A stretch of DNA of 59,360 nt. Source: Planctomycetales bacterium (GTDB lineage Bacteria; Omnitrophota; Gorgyraeia; Gygaellales; Profunditerraquicolaceae). A program made the position numbers and the translations under genes. The notes under the pieces were generated by a model. That model was given only the letters and a program-made list of their open reading frames with translations, did no database searches and was not told where the DNA came from. Below, one piece after another: positions 1 through 9,034 of this stretch. How positions within the stretch are numbered: position 1 is the stretch's first letter; every line of letters begins with the position of its first letter. Location of the stretch: positions 1-59,360 of the forward strand of contig SBBM01000038.1 in assembly GCA_005239725.1 (NCBI GenBank), given 5' to 3'.

Positions 1-90
1 ACCTTAGCAACCTCTTGTTGAACAGGGGGATTCTCTGCTGCCTGTTCAACCTTAGCAACCTCTTGTTGAACAGGGGGATTCTCTGCCGGA
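1..90. repeat. 48-bp tandem repeat inside a coding frame
   Basis: Bases 1-38 recur at 49-86 with a 48-base period, and the array continues off the window edge. The period is 16 codons, so copy number can change without breaking the frame. On the minus strand it encodes a Pro/Glu/Gln-rich 16-residue unit in the tail of the ligase-like protein. Confidence 0.85.
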
Positions 91-992
91 GAACCGTTGA
101 TAGGCATGGGATTAGAAGATAATTTTTTGCTAAAGTCATTATTTTTGGCATTGAGGCTTCTGCCAAAATGTAAATCAGGAATCCTATTTCCGGCAAATTT
201 CGCCATGCTGGCCAACTTTGCGGAAATCACTTCTTTTTTTACGCTTTTTGCATCAAAAAAGAATAAAGAAATTCCGGAGACTATAATAAAAATTGGGATG
301 AAATAAACAAAAAATTGGATTGAGTTCTTTTTATTGGAGAAACAAAACAGAAACACAACTAATCCCATAATAGCAACCCACGATGTACGTACTCCCCATA
401 TAATTATAAGATACGAATTGAACGCACAAAGAACCGTTATAAATATTTTAGCGATACGCCGTTTTACAAATGTAAAAAAAGGAACCGCAAAAGATAAGGC
501 TATTCCGAAATACAGCAAGTAATTAAACGCCTTTATTCTGCCAAAAAATTCATGCAATAGTACCCAGGGAGAAGTGGTATAAATACACAACCTGACAATC
601 GTTAATCCAATAATATTGCTTAAGACGACGGCGAATAAAAATAATCTTAGGCTCTTTTTCTCGGAAAATACCGCAAACACAAAAGGACAAAATAAAATAT
701 ATATGCAATAAACCAGATCGCGTAAAGCAAATAAATTTCCGTCGATTAGACCCTTAACTAAATATGAACAGCCAAACACAAAATAAGCAATGATAAATGT
801 TAAAAAGACCTGCGGTATTTTAAAGATTTTCCTTGCATTAAAGAAAAGCGTAAGGACGCCGAAAAAAATAAAAAATTCGGTGACATAAACCGGGCCGATA
901 TGCAATATGGAAAATTCTCTGCCAAACGCCATAACGAAGAAAATGAACGCAATAAATGCCGCGAGGAATGTTTTATTGAATACCCTGTCCAT
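1..992 (-). CDS. O-antigen ligase/polymerase-like membrane protein (partial)
   Basis: An open frame of 330 codons runs from an ATG at 992 off the window edge with no stop, so the C-terminus is missing. It has about nine hydrophobic segments separated by short charged loops, as in Wzy/WaaL O-antigen polymerases and ligases, followed by a soluble stretch. The last 30 or so residues are a proline- and glutamate-rich tandem repeat of 16 residues (EQAAENPPVQQEVAKV). Its start overlaps the upstream glycosyltransferase by 20 bases. By context it would polymerise or ligate lipid-linked glycan on the outer face of the inner membrane. The family call rests on topology and context only; no catalytic residue was identified. 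Confidence 0.6.
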   Translation of the reverse strand, partial: MDRVFNKTFLAAFIAFIFFVMAFGREFSILHIGPVYVTEFFIFFGVLTLFFNARKIFKIPQVFLTFIIAYFVFGCSYLVKGLIDGNLFALRDLVYCIYILFCPFVFAVFSEKKSLRLFLFAVVLSNIIGLTIVRLCIYTTSPWVLLHEFFGRIKAFNYLLYFGIALSFAVPFFTFVKRRIAKIFITVLCAFNSYLIIIWGVRTSWVAIMGLVVFLFCFSNKKNSIQFFVYFIPIFIIVSGISLFFFDAKSVKKEVISAKLASMAKFAGNRIPDLHFGRSLNAKNNDFSKKLSSNPMPINGSPAENPPVQQEVAKVEQAAENPPVQQEVAK

Positions 993-2184
993 TTTTATAT
1001 TTTCCCGCAATAATTTGCTCATATGCCGAAATTGTCTTTTTATGTAAGACTTCCCAGGTGAAATTATTCTTGACCAATTGGCTTCCGCTAATACCCATAT
1101 TCCTGGCGATATCGGGATTATCCAATAATTCCGCTATCTTTTGAGCAATAAATCCCGGAACAGGCTTAACCAGACGGCCGTTAACCCCATCCTTTATAAG
1201 ATGTCCGATTTGCGGGATGTCCAACCCGATTACCGGTTTGCAAAAAGCCCAGGCCTCGAGAAAAACCGCCCCAAAACTTTCTTGAGCCGAAGGCAGACAA
1301 AAAATATCGCATGCGGCAAGGGCATCCGTCTTTGTCTGTAAATCCACAATGCCAAGATGCATTATTCTTTTATTACGGCACCTCTGAAATAATTTCCGGG
1401 AATATTCCGTATGCGGGCCAATAAAAATAAAACTGACATCTTTATATTTATTTAAAACTATTTTTGCTGATTTCATCAATTGCGAAATCCCTTTATACTT
1501 ATACCCCTGGCCAATAAACAAAACTATTTTCCCGGGTATATTTAACTTATTCCTAAACCCCCCTGGATCAGGCTTATCCGCTATAACCGGGCCTGTGCCG
1601 GTTACAAATATCTTCTTTTCATCCACGCCAAGCCCTATGTATATTTCTTTTTCGTATGGCGTTAATGCGAATAAACCGTCAGCCTTGCGGTAAAGTTCGT
1701 GGTATTCCTTAAAGAACCAATGGCTCCAGCGCGGATGATGTAACGGCGTAAAAACAAACGGTATATTTAATTTCTTGGCCATTATGTAACTGGCATAAGC
1801 TAACGGTTCCCGGCCAACCCGTATATTGTGGATTAAATCAGGTTTACCAAAATCAGCCGATAACTTATTTTCGATAACTTCAGCAATGGCACGTATATTA
1901 CGCTTCTTGTTCAAATAATACGTAAATACATACGGCAACATCTTTAATTTTTCCTTTTTTGTGAACGAAACCCGCTTTACACTTACGCCCTCAAAGTTAA
2001 AAGCTTTTTCCTTTTCCGGCGCCTTTAACGTCGTGCCCAAAAGCCAGTCATTCCGATTAGTATCAAAAAAACATATTACTTCCACATCATGCGCCTTAGC
2101 GGACATCCTGGCAATTTCATGCGCATATAACTGGGCGCCTCCCATCGAAGGCGGATAACTTGTAATTGTATAAAGTATATTCAT
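973..2184 (-). CDS. GT4 family glycosyltransferase
   Basis: This 403-residue protein has the two-domain GT-B layout. The N-terminus YPPSMGGAQ carries the GG loop of retaining GT4 enzymes. The C-terminal domain has GQGYKYKG and the EX7E nucleotide-sugar motif ESFGAVFLE near residue 315. It probably transfers one sugar from a nucleotide donor to the growing lipid-linked glycan on the cytoplasmic side. It follows the methyltransferase gene by seven bases and overlaps the ligase-like gene, which fits one transcript. Donor and acceptor cannot be read from the sequence. Confidence 0.9.
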   Translation of the reverse strand: MNILYTITSYPPSMGGAQLYAHEIARMSAKAHDVEVICFFDTNRNDWLLGTTLKAPEKEKAFNFEGVSVKRVSFTKKEKLKMLPYVFTYYLNKKRNIRAIAEVIENKLSADFGKPDLIHNIRVGREPLAYASYIMAKKLNIPFVFTPLHHPRWSHWFFKEYHELYRKADGLFALTPYEKEIYIGLGVDEKKIFVTGTGPVIADKPDPGGFRNKLNIPGKIVLFIGQGYKYKGISQLMKSAKIVLNKYKDVSFIFIGPHTEYSRKLFQRCRNKRIMHLGIVDLQTKTDALAACDIFCLPSAQESFGAVFLEAWAFCKPVIGLDIPQIGHLIKDGVNGRLVKPVPGFIAQKIAELLDNPDIARNMGISGSQLVKNNFTWEVLHKKTISAYEQIIAGKYKNGQGIQ

Positions 2185-2191
2185 AACGGCC

Positions 2192-3469
2192 TTATTGTTT
2201 AGGCTTGATAATTTCGATTTCCGGCAAAGGGAAAATCATACCGGTCCCCCTATCCAGCATCTTTTTTTCCCTTCGTAAGAATTCATTCTTAAAATGCCAC
2301 GGTAAAACAAGGTAATAATCCGGCCTCATTGCACGGGATTCGGCTTCGCTTATTATAGGAATATCTGTGCCTATAGTACGCGCCCCATATTTATCCGGAT
2401 TCCTATCCGCAGCATAATCAATGATAGAATTATCAATGCCGCAAAGCTGCAAAATCGTATTACCTTTCGTAGAAGCGCCGTAAACGTGAATTCTTTTGCC
2501 GCGACGCCTTAATTCTTTAAGTAATGCGGACAGTTTTCTTTTATGCATATTAATGCGGCTTTGAAAATCTTTATAAGGTTTTTCTGTTTCCAGCTCAAAA
2601 TCGAGTTCCTCCTTACGCAGGCATTGCAAGGTTTGCATAAATTCATGATTATGGAATTTAAAATTATCAATATGAGTCGCACAGCAACGTATGCTTCCGC
2701 CATTTACATCATTAAGTTCCACCTTTACCATTTTCATATCTGACTTTTTCAGGATATACTCGATAACCGCCAGGCTGTAATATTCTAAATGCTCATGGCA
2801 GATTGTGTCATAGGAATTCATTCTTAACATCGAAGGCATGTAAGACATTTCAAATATCCAGAGGCCTTCAGGGGAAAGGCATTTCTTGATATGGCGCACA
2901 AAGTCAACCGGGGATTCAAGGTCATAGAACATGGCAATTGAAGTAATTATATCAAAGGGCTTTCCCTTTGTCTTTTTAGTTAATTCTTCCGAAGGAAAAA
3001 TATCCTGGATAACCTTAATATTGCCTTTTATGCTCCTGGCAACATCCGAAGGGTCAATTCCAAATCTAATAAAATTTGCGGGATAATAACCAAGAAGCGT
3101 ACCGTCATTGCATCCTATATCCAAAATACGTGCCGGGCGCTTCGGCATAATGAGTAATGCCTCTTCGACTATCCCCTTTAAATGATTGCGCATGGTTTGG
3201 TTTGTACCCGAGCGGTACCAATACGTCGAATACAATATCTCTGGAGGGACCGTAGCAGCCATTTGCAACAATCCGCAGGCGTTTTCATCTTTAGTCGGAT
3301 CACAACGGACCAGAGATGTCGGGATTTTCCTCATTGGAGGCAACGGCTTACCCGGCTTGATAAAAGACCCTTGAAGGTATTGTTCCCCGATATCTATCAC
3401 CTTGGTAAGCGCAGATGACCCACAAACACGGCATGTCTTCCGGTATGTTATATGCACTTTCTCTCCCAT
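2192..3469 (-). CDS. SAM-dependent C-methyltransferase with zinc-binding N-terminus
   Basis: The 425 residues follow the three-part plan of NDP-sugar C-methyltransferases such as TylC3. A cysteine-rich zinc site comes first (C13, C16, then C56 and C65), followed by a Rossmann SAM domain with ILDIGCNDG at 115-123. A C-terminal Methyltransf_14-type domain contains HVYGASTKGN near residue 330. Family members methylate C3 of 4-keto deoxysugars, so a branched deoxysugar is a reasonable product. The start overlaps the preceding GT2 gene by 22 bases. The exact sugar substrate is not known. Confidence 0.85.
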   Translation of the reverse strand: MGEKVHITYRKTCRVCGSSALTKVIDIGEQYLQGSFIKPGKPLPPMRKIPTSLVRCDPTKDENACGLLQMAATVPPEILYSTYWYRSGTNQTMRNHLKGIVEEALLIMPKRPARILDIGCNDGTLLGYYPANFIRFGIDPSDVARSIKGNIKVIQDIFPSEELTKKTKGKPFDIITSIAMFYDLESPVDFVRHIKKCLSPEGLWIFEMSYMPSMLRMNSYDTICHEHLEYYSLAVIEYILKKSDMKMVKVELNDVNGGSIRCCATHIDNFKFHNHEFMQTLQCLRKEELDFELETEKPYKDFQSRINMHKRKLSALLKELRRRGKRIHVYGASTKGNTILQLCGIDNSIIDYAADRNPDKYGARTIGTDIPIISEAESRAMRPDYYLVLPWHFKNEFLRREKKMLDRGTGMIFPLPEIEIIKPKQ

Positions 3470-4473
3470 TTCGTAAAAGAGACGACTTTATTTTCGATCT
3501 TATGTTTTATATAAAATGCCAACGAAACAAAAAATTTCAACGCGCCTAACTTCCTGGCAGCATACACGACGAGCGGGGAATAACCGCAGTAAAAGAGTTT
3601 CTTTTCTACTGTATCCCATAATTTCATATCCTCTACTGAACTCCGCACTTTTATCAAATAATGCAAACCTACCTCCCGCCGCAAAACCGCAAAAAATAAC
3701 TTCTTTAATTCCAGGTCATTTTTAAAAAGATTATCCGCCAAAAGTGTATAGCCGTCAATATCCAACATAAATCTTTTCAGCAGACCCTTGGCCAAAAAAC
3801 TGTCGTTATCTCCACGGCACAACACAAGCATTTCTTTAATATATTTCGTTTTACATCCTATGCCGGCAAACGAAAACAGCCTGTACACATGCGCATAACC
3901 TGTGCCCATAAACAGTTCCGGACAACCAACCTGATTCCATTTCCGGCGTTTAAAAACTATCGAACTGCAATAACTAAAGAGTGCCCCCAGGGAACGCGAT
4001 TTTTCCAAATAATCAATAAGCTCATCTTTTTTGGAAAAATTAAAAACTTTATCCGCTATTCCCGATATAAGCCATAGTCTTTTTTTAAGCGGCCTTAAAT
4101 AAAAATCGCATTCTATTCTATTGCATATATATATATCGTGGCCTTCCCTTATCTCGTCAAGCACCCTTTTAATGGCTCCGGGCTTTAATTTATCATCGCT
4201 TGACATAAACCAACAATAATCTCCGCTCGCAAGTTCTACGGATTTTGCCAAATCCCTGTCTACTCCAATATTTTTATTCCGTTGAAAAAAACGTATACGC
4301 GGAAATTCCCTCTGATACCTTTCTACCACTTCGGCAGTATCATCGACAGAGGCTCCGTCTATAATAACAATTTCCACCTCGTCGGTAGCTTGGCAAATAA
4401 TACTCTCCAGGGTCTCTCCGATAAAGGCGGAGAAATTATAAGTAGGTATGCACAACGAAAGTTTTATGGCCAT
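3448..4473 (-). CDS. GT2 family glycosyltransferase
   Basis: This 341-residue protein begins with the GT-A signature LSLCIPTYN. DGAS follows at 39-42 and the metal-binding acidic motif SSDD lies at 91-94. The C-terminal half, rich in basic and aromatic residues, has no recognised domain and may contact acceptor or membrane. It lies five bases after the next upstream GT2 gene and overlaps the methyltransferase that follows. It is expected to be an inverting cytoplasmic transferase; sugar and linkage cannot be assigned. Confidence 0.88.
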   Translation of the reverse strand: MAIKLSLCIPTYNFSAFIGETLESIICQATDEVEIVIIDGASVDDTAEVVERYQREFPRIRFFQRNKNIGVDRDLAKSVELASGDYCWFMSSDDKLKPGAIKRVLDEIREGHDIYICNRIECDFYLRPLKKRLWLISGIADKVFNFSKKDELIDYLEKSRSLGALFSYCSSIVFKRRKWNQVGCPELFMGTGYAHVYRLFSFAGIGCKTKYIKEMLVLCRGDNDSFLAKGLLKRFMLDIDGYTLLADNLFKNDLELKKLFFAVLRREVGLHYLIKVRSSVEDMKLWDTVEKKLFYCGYSPLVVYAARKLGALKFFVSLAFYIKHKIENKVVSFTKWERKCI

Positions 4474-4478
4474 ATAAT

Positions 4479-5369
4479 TTAACGCAGTCTCAAGTAATCC
4501 ACGATTCCAGCCATTGTCCCCTTAAGAAAATAACGGTATCTATACATCCTGTTCTTCGATTCAATGGTTTTGGGAAAAAAATCATATTGCAATGTCCGGA
4601 TTAAACTCGTCAACAACCTCCAGATAACGAAAGTGATATAGATATAGAGATGGCGCAGATCAGAAAATACCTGCTTTGTAAGCATTGCGGAAATTCCGTA
4701 TGAATAATTAAATGCCTTTACATCAGAGGTCTCTGATTGGCGTCTGTGATAAACAACGAGGCCGGGATAATACAAAATCTTTACGCCTGATTTCTTCAAG
4801 CGGAAGAAATAATCCGTCTCTTCGGCTGCCCTGTATTTTCCTCCTATACCAAACCGCTCGTCATAACCACCAACTTTAAAAATAACCTCGCGGCTTATGA
4901 TATGCGCTCCACCCCTAAAATAATTGAAGTCGAAAAAATTCAAATATCTTTTCTTATCATCTAAAAGGTCGACAAACGATTCAGAAGTCAGCGGGTCGCG
5001 CAATACCGGACAGAAAACACTTGCTTTTTCCGAAGAAATAACCTTTTCTAAAACTCCTAGAAAATTATCCGCCAAAATAATGTCATCATCAATCAAAACA
5101 ACATACTCTCCCCGGCTAAGCTTTAAAGCCTTATTCCGGGTTGCCGATAATCCGCAGTTTTTATCACTGAACAAATAAGTTATTTTGCCGGAACTTTCAA
5201 AACTTTCGACCACCTGCCGCGTAGCGTCAACCGAAGCATCATCACTGACAATAATCTCATAATCTGAAAAACTCTGTTTAAGAATACTTGCAATCGTTTC
5301 CTTGAGTATTTTTGCCCGATTGCAGGTTGAAACAACAATGCTAAAACGCATTTTCTCATTTAGTTGCAT
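4479..5369 (-). CDS. GT2 family glycosyltransferase
   Basis: This 296-residue GT-A enzyme has FSIVVSTCNRAK at the N-terminus, VSDDAS near 41-46 and the metal-binding DDD at 94-96. A GGAHIIS and GGYDERF region around 155-170 is typical of rhamnosyl- and galactofuranosyl-type GT2 enzymes. A hydrophobic stretch around residue 240 may tether it to the membrane. The start at 5369 overlaps the previous gene by 14 bases. An ATG at 5351 (MRFSIVV) would avoid the overlap and is equally plausible, since neither start has a strong ribosome site. Confidence 0.88.
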   Translation of the reverse strand: MQLNEKMRFSIVVSTCNRAKILKETIASILKQSFSDYEIIVSDDASVDATRQVVESFESSGKITYLFSDKNCGLSATRNKALKLSRGEYVVLIDDDIILADNFLGVLEKVISSEKASVFCPVLRDPLTSESFVDLLDDKKRYLNFFDFNYFRGGAHIISREVIFKVGGYDERFGIGGKYRAAEETDYFFRLKKSGVKILYYPGLVVYHRRQSETSDVKAFNYSYGISAMLTKQVFSDLRHLYIYITFVIWRLLTSLIRTLQYDFFPKTIESKNRMYRYRYFLKGTMAGIVDYLRLR

Positions 5370-6345
5370 AACCGGTTAATAATTTTATCCTGCGGATATT
5401 TGTTTTCAAATAAAACAAAATCCTACGTAACGGCAAAGGGAAATAACTAAAAAACCATAACGCGTAAAATTTACATTTTGACAAAGAAGCGGGGAATAAA
5501 TACGGCCATATTATCTGGCGGGCCCTAACGGTATAATTGCTTTTTATACAAAAAAAGGCTTCCAGGAAACCGGGCCCGGAATCATCTAAACCCGATTTCG
5601 CAACAAGGCTATCCAATAATTCCTTTTTTAAAATCAAGGTATCATCGCGAAAGGCACGGCGCTCCTCGTAGGATTTTCTTGCCAATTCCGCGTATGCCGC
5701 TTGCAAACGCGACTTACTTATAGAAATACTGTCCAAAAGCACCCTACGATAATAAAGCACCTTATTCACCGAACCCGCCATCGTAAATTCAATCAGGCGT
5801 AAATATAAATCATAGTCCTGCGCATACCGGAAGAAATCCCGGTACCCTCCTGCTTTTTCCAGGGCTTTTTTTCGAAAAAGCACCGAGCCATGGCAGAAAA
5901 AGTTTTTTCTAGCAAGACCGCGGGTAATCTTATCTGGATTATCCTCCTTGGGGCCAAAATCGAATATGCACCCTTCACTATCAATAAGCCCATAATTACA
6001 TCCCACAAACCCTATCCTGCCTTGACCATCAAGAAGTTGGACCTGACGCTGGAATCTTTGCGGCAACGAAACGTCATCCGCATCCTGCCGGGCTATATAT
6101 TCACCCCTTGCCTTGCCAAGTGCAATATTTAAACTCTTTGTAAGACCCTGGTTTTTGTGCTCAATAACAACTACCCTTGGGTCTAATTTCTGATAAATGC
6201 CGATTATCTCAGCCGTATCGTCGGTTGAACCATCATTGACAATAATAAATTCGAAATCCTTAAATGTCTGATTAAGTACAGATTCAATAGATTCTTTTAG
6301 TGTTTCCGCGCCGTTATAAACCGCCATTATCACCGAAATCTTCAT
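5356..6345 (-). CDS. GT2 family glycosyltransferase
   Basis: The 329-residue product opens with ISVIMAVYNGAETL, then NDGSTDDT near 38 and the DXD-type motif DADD at 88-91. This is the core of EpsE/WaaE-like GT2 enzymes, which fold as GT-A and use a divalent metal to bind nucleotide sugar. The C-terminal 60 residues are basic and aromatic, with a possible membrane-associating segment. It is four bases from the methyltransferase gene upstream. Specificity is unknown. Confidence 0.9.
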   Translation of the reverse strand: MKISVIMAVYNGAETLKESIESVLNQTFKDFEFIIVNDGSTDDTAEIIGIYQKLDPRVVVIEHKNQGLTKSLNIALGKARGEYIARQDADDVSLPQRFQRQVQLLDGQGRIGFVGCNYGLIDSEGCIFDFGPKEDNPDKITRGLARKNFFCHGSVLFRKKALEKAGGYRDFFRYAQDYDLYLRLIEFTMAGSVNKVLYYRRVLLDSISISKSRLQAAYAELARKSYEERRAFRDDTLILKKELLDSLVAKSGLDDSGPGFLEAFFCIKSNYTVRARQIIWPYLFPASLSKCKFYALWFFSYFPLPLRRILFYLKTNIRRIKLLTGYATK

Positions 6346-6349
6346 ATAC

Positions 6350-7021
6350 TTATCTTGTTATCTCCCTGGAAATCACAACCGCATATATCTCGCCGTAACA
6401 AATCCTGAATGATTCAATCGCCAGCCCGGCGTCATTCATCTCTTTTTTAAAACTATCCAAAGTATACTCTATGCAATGCGTTGGGTCGAGCCTATACTCA
6501 ACTCCCATTTCCTTTTTATATAAAGTAATCCAATCGCGGTCAAGCATTGGAACCCGAATTAAGAAGCGGCTAGAGTATTTTTTAAGCCTTTGCAAGAAAA
6601 TTACCCGGTCATTGATATGTTCAAGCACATTAGAAAGGATTACGCAATCAAATTTATCGTTAAATTCATAGCCCGTAACATCAGCACATACAAAGTCTGC
6701 CTTTGAAGTCTTTTTTGCTTTTATGATGTTTGAAAATGAGATGTCTATGCCCACGACCCTTTTGCAGCGGGTTGCCAGATCTGCAGTCAATGCCCCATTG
6801 CCGCAGCCAACATCCAATACTGACCATTCCGGATGGATATTTTCCGTAAACCAGCGATGATAATCTAATAACCTATGCTTTGGGTGCAGGCCGCCCATCT
6901 CCAGGCGCTGCGATAAATATCCTGCTAAACCGTAAAATAAATTGTGCAACTTAAGAACAACGCAGACCAGAAAATATAACAAACCCCGGATCAATGAACT
7001 GCGCGACTCTTGTTTTTTCAT
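6350..7021 (-). CDS. class I SAM-dependent methyltransferase
   Basis: The 223 residues contain motif I VLDVGCGNG at 68-76, motif II VGID near 90 and LSNVLEHI near 130, a standard Methyltransf_11/23 fold. An N-terminal hydrophobic stretch (LLYFLVCVVL, about 14-23) could associate the enzyme with the membrane, which would suit a lipid-linked glycan substrate. It sits between two glycosyltransferase genes with gaps of about five bases. O-methylation of a sugar is the simplest inference. Confidence 0.85.
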   Translation of the reverse strand: MKKQESRSSLIRGLLYFLVCVVLKLHNLFYGLAGYLSQRLEMGGLHPKHRLLDYHRWFTENIHPEWSVLDVGCGNGALTADLATRCKRVVGIDISFSNIIKAKKTSKADFVCADVTGYEFNDKFDCVILSNVLEHINDRVIFLQRLKKYSSRFLIRVPMLDRDWITLYKKEMGVEYRLDPTHCIEYTLDSFKKEMNDAGLAIESFRICYGEIYAVVISREITR

Positions 7022-7026
7022 CGGAC

Positions 7027-8169
7027 TTAAGCCTTCCTGGACAACAATTTTCCGTAACTCTCTAATTCCATATCTACAATCTTAGAAATGCTGCAATATT
7101 TCAGAATATATTCACGGGCATTATTTCCTAATTTTTTCCGCAGCGCAGAATCTCCCATAAGTCGCAAAATAGCCCGCGAGATTTCCTGTGCGTTATTACC
7201 GCATAAAATTCCGTTTATTCCATCTTGGATAATTTCACGAATACCGACCACATCAGTGCCGATGACCGCTTTTCCGCAACTCATCGCCTCCAAAAGGCTT
7301 TTAGGGTTTCCTTCCCAAACAGAGGGCAAAACAAACATCGGGTATTTTGCAATTAGTGCCGGCAGTTGGTTATTCGGATATACCCCCAAAAAATGCACAT
7401 CAGCGTTAATTTTTCTGGCATATTCCGATAGTTCATCCCTAAGGTCTCCGCGACCGATTAAATCTAAACCGAAATCGGCTCTTTTGCATGCCGCAATAAG
7501 GAGAAAAATATTTTTCTCTCTATTCAAACGCCCGATAAAGAAAATCCTATTGGGGAATGTTTCCGAAGAAATTCGGGGCGAGAAAATATCCGTATCGATA
7601 AAATTAGAAAATACGGAAATTTTTCTTCTCGTGATACCGAATCTATTCTGGACAAAAACCGCAGAATGCTCAGAAGTAAGATTTATATGGTCAGCAAAAA
7701 AATAAACCATCCTTGATATTAAATAAAACCACCACCTCACACGAAAAGGAAATTTTTCGGCAAGCAACACATAATAATGCTCAAACCCGCACCTAACCAA
7801 AAGCTTACCGCCGCATACAAATTTAGCTGCTAAAGCTACCCAACCGCCCCACATTTGATTGGTTTTATAGATATTATATTTTTTGAGGGTCTTGCGGAAT
7901 TTTATCGGCAGCCAGAATGATTGAAAAAATGCCAACTTCCGGTTTTTAAACTTCTTCACAGTCGCATAAGCCGGAATAATTTCTATTTGCGGCAACCTCT
8001 CTCTATAATTATAATCATCCTGATTGCCATAAGTGAAAAAGGCGATTTTCGCTCCCTGTTTTATTAAACCCGTGTATAACGAAACCTCCCTGTCGAGTAT
8101 GCCGGACTCATCCCATTTTTTTAAACTACCCTCATACGTAAAGAACAAACAAATTCTTTTATCTTCCAT
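7027..8169 (-). CDS. GT4 family glycosyltransferase
   Basis: The protein has 380 residues with GT-B architecture. The C-terminal domain carries FFIGRLNREKN and the EX7E motif EGNPKSLLE near residue 285, followed by MSCGKAVIGTDVVGI. The N-terminal domain lacks a clear GG loop and starts ICLFFTYEGSLKKWDESG. It lies between two methyltransferase genes and should add one sugar of the repeat unit. Donor unknown. Confidence 0.9.
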   Translation of the reverse strand: MEDKRICLFFTYEGSLKKWDESGILDREVSLYTGLIKQGAKIAFFTYGNQDDYNYRERLPQIEIIPAYATVKKFKNRKLAFFQSFWLPIKFRKTLKKYNIYKTNQMWGGWVALAAKFVCGGKLLVRCGFEHYYVLLAEKFPFRVRWWFYLISRMVYFFADHINLTSEHSAVFVQNRFGITRRKISVFSNFIDTDIFSPRISSETFPNRIFFIGRLNREKNIFLLIAACKRADFGLDLIGRGDLRDELSEYARKINADVHFLGVYPNNQLPALIAKYPMFVLPSVWEGNPKSLLEAMSCGKAVIGTDVVGIREIIQDGINGILCGNNAQEISRAILRLMGDSALRKKLGNNAREYILKYCSISKIVDMELESYGKLLSRKA

Positions 8170-8189
8170 ATGGCATTGTGTGCAAAAAA

Positions 8190-8870
8190 TCAGGATTTTT
8201 TAATAATGGCATCCGCGAAGCAGTTTCCATATTTATTATAGTAAATCAATTTTCCCGGGAAAAATGATTTTATCTGTTGAAATGTAAGGTCCCCCGAAGG
8301 ATTTGCGGTAGTAACCTTCACGGGTTCTCCGGGGAAACCAAGCACCATATACCCTCCGGGCGCAAGAACACGGTACCACTCCTTGGCAGCAATCTCCGGG
8401 GCATAAGCGTGGTCTAAGGTATTTGAGTACACTATATTAAACTTGCCTTCCCGCTCCTTCGGCATTTCATCAAAGCTGCATATGCGCACATCTTTTCTTC
8501 TGCCGTCAGGATTGATTTCTACCCCCACAACGCTTCTTTCATCAATTTTCGCCACATCGCTCATGCCCATAGACTCTAACCAGGGAAACCTGGAAGAAAA
8601 GGCATATTGCTCTTTTTCGGATAAGCGCATGAGAATAGCTTTTAAACGCCCGCCGAAAAATAAATTCCGGAAAATATCCAATTCCCGTCCATTTCGCGTC
8701 CCTAAACAAAGGATTGGGCCCCTGATATTACCCCCGGAACTTTTGTAAATCACTTCTTTAAAACGCGCAACGCAACGCGTGCTTACCTTGCAAAAACGAA
8801 ATTTTCTTTTGGAGGCCTCAATCTGGGCTGCAAGATACTCTTCTTTCGAAAATTTTCCTAAATTATGCAT
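8190..8870 (-). CDS. SAM-dependent methyltransferase-like protein
   Basis: This 226-residue protein has a divergent motif I (ILCLGTRNG near 53-61) and a late-domain pattern RVLAPGGYMVLGFPGEP typical of Methyltransf_11 folds. A long insertion separates motif I from VVGVEINPDG near 115. The start ATG has a good ribosome site, AAAAGGAGAA, just upstream. It follows a 164-base gap holding a decayed coding remnant. The substrate is unknown, and because motif I is weak the catalytic activity should be viewed cautiously. Confidence 0.7.
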   Translation of the reverse strand: MHNLGKFSKEEYLAAQIEASKRKFRFCKVSTRCVARFKEVIYKSSGGNIRGPILCLGTRNGRELDIFRNLFFGGRLKAILMRLSEKEQYAFSSRFPWLESMGMSDVAKIDERSVVGVEINPDGRRKDVRICSFDEMPKEREGKFNIVYSNTLDHAYAPEIAAKEWYRVLAPGGYMVLGFPGEPVKVTTANPSGDLTFQQIKSFFPGKLIYYNKYGNCFADAIIKKS

Positions 8871-9025
8871 TTAATTTCTCCTTTTTTATCAAAACTTTAA
8901 CTGCCGGGAAACGGACTATCCCCATAAAGGCAGCGGCTTTCTTCTCTTCAGCATTAATCAATTTTTCCTCAATTTTTGCATGTACGATTTATATCCACAA
9001 TCAAATTATTATAAAAATTATCCAT
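8863..9025 (-). pseudogene. Short decayed coding remnant
   Basis: Between the GT4 gene ending at 9035 and the methyltransferase starting at 8870, two frames look protein-like. Frame one starts at the ATG at 9025 and stops after 18 residues (MDNFYNNLIVDINRTCKN). A second frame then runs through KIEEKLINAEEKKAAAF to VLIKKEKLNA and stops at 8863, overlapping the next start. Both have ordinary amino-acid composition, which suggests one small gene broken by a frameshift. No family was recognised. A chance frame is possible given the short length. Confidence 0.35.
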
Positions 9026-9034
9026 AGTCGTTTC

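Noticed and set aside
1..90. CRISPR-like repeats
   Set aside because: The units are directly adjacent without spacers and lie in a coding frame, so this is a tandem repeat.
7088..7705. A 205-residue plus-strand open frame
   Set aside because: It is antisense to a GT4 gene with an intact EX7E motif. It is a shadow.
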